In this document: positions 1 to 5,828 of the stretch, in pieces
How the letters are laid out: each line of letters begins with the position of its first letter
How positions within the stretch are numbered: the stretch's first letter is position 1
Origin: Altererythrobacter sp.
Lineage (GTDB): Bacteria > Pseudomonadota > Alphaproteobacteria > Sphingomonadales > Sphingomonadaceae
Length of the DNA stretch: 9,568 bases
Reading direction: 5' to 3'
Assembly (NCBI GenBank): GCA_023299945.1
Contig: JALZVZ010000260.1
Coordinates: 1 to 9,568, forward strand
Made by a program: the position numbers and the translations under genes
The notes under the pieces: generated by a model
Told to the model about the DNA's origin: nothing
Database searches by the model: none
The model's input: only the letters and a program-made list of their open reading frames with translations

Positions 1-376
1 CTTGCTGGACTTGACCCTCGACCATCGCCCAAGCCTCTTCACGTTTTGCCTCAGGCATCGTTAGCAAAGTTGCTCGGTCGCTTTCGCTCAACCGGAAAAA
101 CAATTGCTGACGTGTCTCTGGCAGGCTCCAGAAATAGGCCTTCGCCTCTGACGGCCACGCATTATAGGCGGCCTGCTGATCCACGCCCCACATATCATAA
201 GCGAGCTTTTGATCCTCGCTCATCGGCGCATCAAACGTTGCATCAGAACCAGCATCAGGCTCCATCGGTGGCGGTGGCGGCATCATCGGGTCAGATACAG
301 CATCTTGCGCATTGGCAGGCACAGCCAATGCTGCGGCAAACACCCCGATGGCTATAATATCTCTATATAAACGCAT
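1..376 (-). CDS. Exported hypothetical protein with tandem 11-residue repeats (3' end outside window)
   Basis: The gene reads leftwards from ATG at 376 and runs open off the window edge, so only the first 125 residues are visible. A Shine-Dalgarno AAGGAG (384-389) lies 7 bases before the start. Residues 1-23 form a signal peptide: a basic n-region (MRLYR), a hydrophobic core, and an AxA-type site at A21-N22-A23. A Pro/Met-rich linker follows (about 30-43, five prolines in a row). From residue 53 the protein becomes a strict 11-residue repeat, six units to residue 118, with W63, W74, L85, L96, M107 and M118 in the last position of each unit and mostly aromatic or hydrophobic residues three positions earlier. 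It is probably periplasmic or secreted. Short secreted proteins of this type occur in sphingomonads as hypothetical proteins; that is recollection, not a search result. Function is unknown. It is transcribed divergently from uvrD. Confidence 0.85.
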   Translation of the reverse strand, partial: MRLYRDIIAIGVFAAALAVPANAQDAVSDPMMPPPPPMEPDAGSDATFDAPMSEDQKLAYDMWGVDQQAAYNAWPSEAKAYFWSLPETRQQLFFRLSESDRATLLTMPEAKREEAWAMVEGQVQQ

Positions 377-383
377 GAATATT

Positions 384-389
384 CTCCTT
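384..389 (-). promoter_or_regulatory. Ribosome binding site of the exported repeat protein
   Basis: AAGGAG on the minus strand, 7 bases upstream of the ATG at 376. It fixes the start of a gene whose far end lies outside the window. Confidence 0.8.
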
Positions 390-391
390 AA

Positions 392-427
392 ATGGAACAT
401 TCCATGCGTGACGAAGCAACCCTGCAA
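392..427 (-). promoter_or_regulatory. Possible promoter with a 14-base dyad for the exported repeat protein
   Basis: On the minus strand TTGCAG (427-422) is followed after 17 bases by TGGAAT (404-399), a weak -35/-10 pair that would start transcription near 392 and give a leader of about 16 bases carrying the ribosome binding site. The -10 lies inside a perfect dyad, ATGGAA-2-TTCCAT (392-405), which could be an operator. Both boxes are far from consensus, so this is tentative. Confidence 0.3.
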
Positions 428-567
428 CGGTGATGGCCGCGCGGATACCGACTGGCAAGAGCGCCCCGCCCCGCTGACCCTGCCGCCGCGCCGCTTCGAC
501 GGAAGCTGTGTGCAAAACGGGCTCAATTGAATTAGGGGGAGAATCTGCGCCGCGCCGCCAGATAGGC

Positions 568-596
568 TTGCCTCTCGCCTGCGCGTTCTCTAGATG
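568..596 (+). promoter_or_regulatory. Putative uvrD promoter
   Basis: TTGCCTC (568-574) and TCTAGATG (589-596) are 14 bases apart. They resemble the Caulobacter housekeeping form TTGACGS-N10-14-GCTANAWC: the first box keeps TTG and the middle C, and the second keeps the CTANAW core. The -10 lies inside the SOS box, the position expected for repression. Transcription would start around 603-608, at or next to the uvrD ATG, and no Shine-Dalgarno is visible before that ATG. Together these suggest a leaderless or nearly leaderless mRNA. Confidence 0.45.
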
Positions 597-599
597 TTC
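585..599 (+). promoter_or_regulatory. LexA-binding SOS box upstream of uvrD
   Basis: GTTCTCTAGATGTTC is an exact GTTC-N7-GTTC direct repeat, the established LexA site of Alphaproteobacteria (for example Caulobacter and Rhodobacter). It ends 8 bases before the uvrD ATG and covers the putative -10. The neighbouring gene is a DNA-repair helicase, a classical SOS member in other bacteria, so motif, position and gene function agree. I found no second exact copy in the intergenic regions. Confidence 0.8.
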
Positions 600-607
600 G
601 CAAATAT

Positions 608-2932
608 ATGAGCGATAATTCCCCTTCCCCTGCCCGGCTCCCCGCCCAGCAAACTGAGCCCACAACTGGCGAGACTATCCCCGCTTATGCCGCGCGGCTG
701 AACACGCCCCAACGCGCAGCGGTGCTGACGACTGATGGCCCCGTGCTGATGCTGGCAGGCGCTGGCACGGGCAAAACCGCGGCTCTGACCGCGCGCCTTG
801 CGCATTTGGTGGCGATGCGACTGGCTTGGCCCTCTGAGATCCTGTGTGTCACCTTCACAAATAAGGCCGCGCGCGAAATGCGCGAACGTGTCGGCCAGCA
901 TTTGGGCGATGCGGTCGAAGGCATGCCGTGGCTGGGCACATTCCATTCGATCTGCGCCAAAATGCTGCGCCGTCATGCGGAGCTGGTCGGCTTGCAAAGC
1001 AATTACACCATTATCGACACCGACGATCAGCTGCGCCTTTTGAAACAGCTAATTCGCGAGCATGATTTGGATGAAAAGCGTTGGCCTGCGCGGCAATTGG
1101 CCGGGCTGATTGACGGGTGGAAGAACCGCGGGCTGAACCCGGGCGATTTGGATGCGGTCGACAATGAAACCTACGCCAATGGGCGCGGACAGCAATTTTA
1201 CGGTCTCTATCAAGACCGGATGAAGGAGCTGAACGCTTGCGACTTTGGCGATTTGTTGCTGCATGTGCTCAATATATTCAGGAAGCACCGCGAGGTGTTG
1301 GAACAATATCAGCGCCGCTTCAAATACATTATGGTCGACGAATATCAGGACACCAATGCTGTCCAATATTTGTGGCTGAGGCTGCTTGCGCAAAGCCATA
1401 AGAACATTTGCGTTGTTGGCGATGATGACCAATCAATCTATTCATGGCGCGGGGCAGAAGTCGCCAATATCTTGCGGTTTGAAAAGGATTTTCCTGGCAC
1501 AAAAGTCGTGAAGCTGGAGCAAAATTATCGCTCCACTCCGCATATTTTGGGCGCTGCATCCGGCCTGATCCAGAGCAATTCTGAACGGCTGGGCAAGACG
1601 CTTTGGACCGAGGTGAACGGAGGGGACAAGGTCCAAGTTACCGGCGTTTGGGATGCGCCCGAAGAAGCGCGGCGCGTTGGCGAGGCCATCGAACGATTAG
1701 AGGGCGAAGGCGCGAATTTGGAAGAGGTCGCCATCCTTGTCCGCGCGCAATATCAAACCCGCGAATTTGAAGATCGCTTCATCCAAATCGGGATCAATTA
1801 CCGCATCATTGGCGGCTTTCGCTTTTACGAGCGCGCGGAAATTCGCGACGCCCTCGCCTATTTGCGTGTCATCGCTCAGCCGCAAGATGATCTGGCGTTT
1901 GAGAGGATTTATAATCAGCCAAAACGTGGGCTTGGCGCAAAGACGCTAGAGAAAATGCATCAGCATGCGCGCCGCACACAGCAGCCGCTGGCCGCCGCAT
2001 CCTTGCAATTGGCCGATAGTGACGAGCTGCCGACACGCGCCGCCACGACGATTGGCGCGTTGATGCGACAATTCTTGGCATGGCGCGACCGTGCCGAAGT
2101 GGAATCTCCAGCAGAGCTATTGCGCGCTGTGATGGAAGAAACCGGCTATAATGAAATGCTCCAAAAAGAGAGCACACCAGAGGCAGCGGGACGCCAAGAA
2201 AACCTATCCGAACTTGCCCGCGCGATGGAGGAGTATGAAACGCTTGGCGATTTTCTAGAGCATGTTGCCCTCGTGATGGACAATGAAGCCAAAAATGATG
2301 GCGAGAAAATCACGATCATGACCATGCACGGCGCCAAGGGTTTGGAGTTCGACAATGTCTTCCTGCCCGGCTGGGAAGAAGGCGTGTTCCCCTCTCAGCG
2401 ATCGCTTGATGAAGGCGGTCTCGCATCCTTGGAGGAAGAGCGCCGGCTCGCCTATGTCGCGATCACCCGTGCCCGCAAAAAATGTACCATCTTCCACGCG
2501 GCAAACCGCCGGATTTACGGTCAATGGACCAGCTCCATCCCCTCCCGCTTTATCGAAGAATTGCCCGATGATCATGTTGAGGTAGAGACCACTATGTCGG
2601 GCGGCGCATCAATGTGGCGCGCCAATTGGTCGGAAAGCGAAGATCCCTTTGCGCATGTGACGACTTCTCGCTCCGATAAACGCGGGCCGGGATGGCAGCG
2701 CGCGCTGGAAACCGGCTATCAGACAAAACCCAACAGAAATGTGCGCGAAAGCGGACGTTCAGCCGCCAGCTTTGCGGCAAAACCGCGCGGCGATATTGTT
2801 ATCGGCGCGCAGGTAAACCACGACAAATTCGGCTCCGGCGTGGTCACCGGTCAAGAGGGCAATAAGCTTGAGATTGAGTTTGAGGATTACGGCGTAAAGC
2901 GCGTGATCGACAGCTTTGTTACTTTGGCTTGA
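608..2932 (+). CDS. uvrD: ATP-dependent DNA helicase UvrD/PcrA (superfamily 1A)
   Basis: A 774-residue 3'-to-5' DNA helicase that acts in nucleotide-excision and mismatch repair and removes recombinase filaments and stalled polymerase from DNA. All family motifs are present: Q-motif LNTPQ (31-35), Walker A AGAGTGKT (50-57), Ia TNKAA (84-88), II VDEYQDTN (243-250), III GDDDQSIYSWRGA (271-283), IV NYRST (306-310), V TMHGAKGLEF (572-581) and VI RRLAYVAITRARK (612-624). The last 46 residues or so (728-774) form the small beta-rich domain that in PcrA/UvrD binds RNA polymerase. Length is normal, with a 30-residue variable N-terminus. ATG 608 is the first start that gives the full protein; it has no Shine-Dalgarno but lies right after the SOS box and putative promoter. 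No clear terminator follows, so reading into the next small ORF is possible. Confidence 0.96.
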   Translation: MSDNSPSPARLPAQQTEPTTGETIPAYAARLNTPQRAAVLTTDGPVLMLAGAGTGKTAALTARLAHLVAMRLAWPSEILCVTFTNKAAREMRERVGQHLGDAVEGMPWLGTFHSICAKMLRRHAELVGLQSNYTIIDTDDQLRLLKQLIREHDLDEKRWPARQLAGLIDGWKNRGLNPGDLDAVDNETYANGRGQQFYGLYQDRMKELNACDFGDLLLHVLNIFRKHREVLEQYQRRFKYIMVDEYQDTNAVQYLWLRLLAQSHKNICVVGDDDQSIYSWRGAEVANILRFEKDFPGTKVVKLEQNYRSTPHILGAASGLIQSNSERLGKTLWTEVNGGDKVQVTGVWDAPEEARRVGEAIERLEGEGANLEEVAILVRAQYQTREFEDRFIQIGINYRIIGGFRFYERAEIRDALAYLRVIAQPQDDLAFERIYNQPKRGLGAKTLEKMHQHARRTQQPLAAASLQLADSDELPTRAATTIGALMRQFLAWRDRAEVESPAELLRAVMEETGYNEMLQKESTPEAAGRQENLSELARAMEEYETLGDFLEHVALVMDNEAKNDGEKITIMTMHGAKGLEFDNVFLPGWEEGVFPSQRSLDEGGLASLEEERRLAYVAITRARKKCTIFHAANRRIYGQWTSSIPSRFIEELPDDHVEVETTMSGGASMWRANWSESEDPFAHVTTSRSDKRGPGWQRALETGYQTKPNRNVRESGRSAASFAAKPRGDIVIGAQVNHDKFGSGVVTGQEGNKLEIEFEDYGVKRVIDSFVTLA

Positions 2933-2977
2933 TAGCACTGAGTAGGATACGTTTTGGTCTCACCAGGCAACACTGGA

Positions 2978-3446
2978 ATGGCTTCTGATGGGCTCTCAAA
3001 CGAGCACAAATTGGCGATTGCTGAGTGTGTTCTAGCTTGGTCAAAATGCGAAAGTAACCTTCGAACGCTGCGGTACAGCTCTCGAAGGAAGGGGTTTGAA
3101 TGAGGGAGCTTCGGAATACCGAGCCTTGAATCCGAATGATGCTTGGTCAAAAATCAAGCAACGCGTGCGAAAAAGTGGCGCAAACGAGGCGGTTCTAGTG
3201 AAGATCCAACAGAACCGTCAGCAATGTCGTGCGCAATATGAAACCCGACGGGTAATTGTTCATGCCGGATGTGTTGGAGTCTGGAAAAAGGACAGGAGAT
3301 TTGCAGCCTTTGCCGCCTTTGAAAATTTTGGCGTAGATGAGCTGTCGTTATATTGGATTCCAATCGATAACATTGAAGCATCAGCGAGTTTCGCGAACCA
3401 TGCCACGAAGCTTGCGCTCAAATTGCTTAGGACTTTAGGCCACTAA
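2978..3446 (+). pseudogene. HEPN-like small protein gene split by an apparent frameshift
   Basis: Two overlapping frames seem to be halves of one protein of about 155 residues. The first (ATG 2978 to TGA 3101-3103, 41 aa; a TTG at 2954 is an alternative start) contains AECVLAWSKCESNLRTL, which looks like the opening helix of a HEPN domain. The second (open from 3036, usable TTG at 3096, stop TAA at 3444-3446) carries ETRRVIVHAGCVGVW with R51-x4-H56 (numbered from the TTG), the RX4-6H signature of HEPN proteins, many of which are RNases of toxin or defence systems. Joining them needs a +1 shift between about 3060 and 3095. Two sampled lines (3241-3360) are near 46% GC against 58% in a uvrD line (2341-2400), so the gene may be acquired. 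The alternative is two coupled small genes. The HEPN assignment is an inference from one motif and predicted helices. Confidence 0.5.
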
Positions 3447-4879
3447 CCCAATCCAACATCCAGAAAGCCAGGTTTTGGGCCGTTCCATTCGCCAGCTTTT
3501 GCCGGATCAGTATCATCGGAATTATGCGGTTTTTGGCTGCGCTTTGGCTTCTCGGAAGCGCCCTCGTCTGACGGTGCTTCGCGGGCGTCTCGCTTTTGGC
3601 CTCGTTTGGCCTCTTCTGGCCTCACCGTCTCTTTGGCGTCCTGATCAGCTGATTTACGGCGCGGTTTGCGCGCTGGTTTCTCGCTCTCGTCAGATGTTTC
3701 CGAAGACGCTTCCTTGGCAGGCTTGCGGCCCTTCTCAGGGGCTTCCTTCATTTCGACGCGAACATCGGACTTGCCGAAAACGTTGATTTTGCTGCCGGTC
3801 AATTTCTCGACATTGGTAATCGCTTCTGCATCCTCATCAGCAACCAGAGTGAAGGCGCGGCCCTTGGCCCCTGCCCGTCCTGTGCGGCCAATGCGGTGAA
3901 CATAATCATCGGGATGCCACGGCGTGTCATAATTGAAGACGTGGGAAACGCCCTTAACGTCCAGCCCGCGTGCCGCCACATCAGAGGCAACCAATATATT
4001 GATATCGCCGGATTTAAAACGCTCAAGCTCGCTCAAGCGGCTGCTCTGATCCATGTCGCCGTGGATCTCGCCGCTGGAAAAACCAGCCTTCGAAAGGCTC
4101 TTGTTCAGATCGCGCACGGTGGTTTTGCGATTGGCAAAAATGATCGCGGTTTCAACCAGATCATTGCGCAGCAGCCATGTCAGCGTATCGCGCTTCTGGC
4201 GCGCTTTTACCGGCACTTTAAAGGCGGTGATGTCTTTATTCGTCGATGCTGCGCGCGCTGTTTCTATCCGTTTAGGATTGCTGAGAAATTTCTTCGCCAG
4301 CTTTTCAATAGGCGGCGGCATAGTGGCCGAAAACAGCATCGTTTGACGCGTTTCGGGAAGCTTTGAACAGATGAACTCAATATCGGGGATGAAGCCCATG
4401 TCTAGCATACGGTCCGCTTCGTCGATCACAAGCAATTCGCAGCCATTGAGCATGATCTTGCCGCGCTCAAACAAGTCCATCAGACGGCCCGGCGTCGCGA
4501 TAAGAACATCGACGCCCTCATCCAAAGCCTTGACCTGATCGCCCATTTGCACGCCGCCAATAAGCAGCGCCATTTTGAGGTCATGGTTCGCGCCATATTT
4601 CTCAAAGTTTTCAGCAACCTGCGCAGCAAGTTCGCGTGTTGGCTCAAGGATCAAAGAACGCGGCATGCGCGCACGGCGGCGGCCCGACGACAAAACGTCG
4701 ATCATCGGCAATACAAAGCTGGCGGTTTTACCCGTGCCTGTTTGCGCAATCCCGATAATGTCCTTCATCATGAGGACGGGCGGGATCGCCTCTGCTTGAA
4801 TGGAGGTGGGCTCTGTATAGCCGGCGTCAGAGACGGCTTTAAGCAATTTGTCGGATAGGCCGAGGTCGGCAAAAGTCAT
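3443..4879 (-). CDS. rhlE: DEAD-box ATP-dependent RNA helicase, RhlE type
   Basis: A 478-residue RNA helicase that remodels RNA duplexes and is implicated in ribosome assembly, mRNA decay and cold growth in related bacteria. Every DEAD-box motif is visible: Q-motif FADLGLSDKLLKAV to IQ28, I AQTGTGKT (45-52), Ia PTRELA (80-85), Ib TPGR (129-132), II DEAD (153-156), III SAT (184-186), IV IIFAN (246-250), V ARGLDV (303-308), VI HRIGRTGRAG (328-337). Residues 378-465 form a Lys/Glu/Ser-rich disordered tail, and the last residues (GPKPGFLDVGLG) turn hydrophobic again. I chose ATG 4879 over the longer GTG at 4939 because MTFADLGLSD is the usual family start and the extra 20 residues look like untranslated DNA. 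No clear Shine-Dalgarno is seen. Its TAG stop overlaps the stop of the convergent HEPN-like ORF. Confidence 0.93.
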   Translation of the reverse strand: MTFADLGLSDKLLKAVSDAGYTEPTSIQAEAIPPVLMMKDIIGIAQTGTGKTASFVLPMIDVLSSGRRRARMPRSLILEPTRELAAQVAENFEKYGANHDLKMALLIGGVQMGDQVKALDEGVDVLIATPGRLMDLFERGKIMLNGCELLVIDEADRMLDMGFIPDIEFICSKLPETRQTMLFSATMPPPIEKLAKKFLSNPKRIETARAASTNKDITAFKVPVKARQKRDTLTWLLRNDLVETAIIFANRKTTVRDLNKSLSKAGFSSGEIHGDMDQSSRLSELERFKSGDINILVASDVAARGLDVKGVSHVFNYDTPWHPDDYVHRIGRTGRAGAKGRAFTLVADEDAEAITNVEKLTGSKINVFGKSDVRVEMKEAPEKGRKPAKEASSETSDESEKPARKPRRKSADQDAKETVRPEEAKRGQKRDAREAPSDEGASEKPKRSQKPHNSDDTDPAKAGEWNGPKPGFLDVGLG

Positions 4880-4882
4880 AAG

Positions 4883-4920
4883 CGTATAGATGTCCGGGTT
4901 GTGGCAGGCCAAACGCCTGC
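4883..4920 (-). promoter_or_regulatory. Possible rhlE promoter region and hairpin
   Basis: Reading leftwards, GCAGGC-GTTTG-GCCTGC (4920-4904) is a perfect 6-base-pair hairpin. It overlaps TTGGCC (4912-4907), which stands 18 bases from TATACG (4888-4883), only 3 bases before the rhlE ATG. If used, this would be a leaderless start, but the -10 is slightly too close for a normal spacing. An alternative -35, TTGACT (4991-4986), lies farther up without a convincing -10. Low confidence. Confidence 0.25.
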
Positions 4921-5050
4921 GAGTTGGACGCCTATTCACGCGCCCCTGTCTTCTGGTGGAGCGCCTACGCGCAAAATGACGGCTAAGTCAAGAAATCAAC
5001 CGTTATGAAATCAGCCATTGCGTTCGCGGCTTGAAATGCCCGCAGACCAA

Positions 5051-5653
5051 TCAACGATCGACAGAGACCAATTGGCGAAGCCGTTCAACTTCGCATTTTG
5101 CCCCCGAGCGCGACATCAGCTTGTCACGGTCGACGCACAGCTTCCCGTCCTTGTTCTTCTCAACATAAAAGCCGCTGTAATAATCGCGCGCTCGGCAGGA
5201 TTTTTCCAACTTTAGGCTGATGATGCTTTTGTCGCGCAAATAGAGAAGCAATTTGGAACCGCTGGCCGTTTGCACACCAGCGATGCGCGCCACCGGAAGG
5301 CATTTACCAATTTTGCGTTCTACCCATTTGCTAGTCGGGGCCTGACGCGGCAGATCAGCGACCAGATTGCTGCGTTGCCGCGCGCTTTGTGGGGCGATTC
5401 GGATAATAATCCGGCGCTCAATGCGAGTCTGATTGAAAATTGGGCTGGAGATTTGTTCCGCTTCAATGCCTTTTGCCTCAATGATCTTATCACCTTGCGA
5501 CATCTGCGCCGCTTGGCGCGGATCAAGATTGTTGCAAATGCCTGCATCTTGGGCCGCCGGCGCCTCTGCTGCCTTGTCAACGCGCGCTTCACCGCCGCCT
5601 GCAAAGGGCAACATTAGCGCTAAAGGCGCAAGCGAGGCGATCAAAGAGTTCAT
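5051..5653 (-). CDS. Exported cysteine-rich hypothetical protein
   Basis: A 200-residue protein starting at ATG 5653 and ending TGA at 5053-5051. Residues 4-20 are hydrophobic and followed by GGGEAR, so an export signal is likely, although the n-region has no lysine or arginine. Residues 26-38 are an Ala-rich linker. The C-terminal half (about 108-195) looks like a folded domain with C118, C153, C173 and C187, enough for two disulfides, and a conserved-looking stretch CRARDYYSGFYVEK followed by DGKLCVDRDKL and SRSG. I recall similar sequences from sphingomonads annotated only as hypothetical, and no enzymatic motif is visible. It lies 171 bases upstream of rhlE on the same strand and shares a 175-base divergent region with the dehydrogenase gene. 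No strong Shine-Dalgarno is seen. Confidence 0.8.
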   Translation of the reverse strand: MNSLIASLAPLALMLPFAGGGEARVDKAAEAPAAQDAGICNNLDPRQAAQMSQGDKIIEAKGIEAEQISSPIFNQTRIERRIIIRIAPQSARQRSNLVADLPRQAPTSKWVERKIGKCLPVARIAGVQTASGSKLLLYLRDKSIISLKLEKSCRARDYYSGFYVEKNKDGKLCVDRDKLMSRSGAKCEVERLRQLVSVDR

Positions 5654-5692
5654 GATTTTACGGTTTTGCGTGTCCTAAATGGACCCTTTCAA

Positions 5693-5828
5693 AGCAATGT
5701 ATTGATTGCTCTCTAGCATCAGGTCTTGAACCAAGGCTTAATTGGATTTTTTCTCAATACAAGTTTCTACAATATATGTTTGAGCATGTGCACTGGCATC
5801 GCGCCGCAAAGCTGTGGCATAGGCACAT
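5693..5828 (+). promoter_or_regulatory. Divergent control region: dyad, -10 element and leader hairpin before the dehydrogenase gene
   Basis: AGCAAT-6-ATTGCT (5693-5710) is a perfect dyad between the two divergent genes and a candidate operator. TCTACAAT (5767-5774 region) contains TACAAT at 5768-5773, a good -10 that also fits the CTANAW core; no clear -35 is seen at the right distance. A start near 5780 would leave a leader of about 49 bases. Its arms ATGTGC (5786-5791) and GCACAT (5823-5828) are perfectly complementary and run right up to the ATG. TGGCAT occurs at 5794-5799 and again at 5815-5820, 21 bases apart. Confidence 0.35.

Noticed and set aside
46..357. Long plus-strand frame opposite the repeat protein
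   Set aside because: It is a shadow of the minus-strand gene, which has a signal peptide, a ribosome binding site and a repeat structure.
394..419. GGAAC at 394-398 as an EcfG general-stress promoter
   Set aside because: No GTT box is found 16-17 bases downstream.
594..611. Five-codon ORF (MFANI) overlapping the uvrD start as ATGA
   Set aside because: It lies inside the SOS box and predicted promoter, so it would probably not be transcribed; there is no Shine-Dalgarno.
4880..4939. 20-residue N-terminal extension of RhlE from GTG 4939
   Set aside because: The extra residues do not resemble family members, and the hairpin and promoter-like sequences fall within it.
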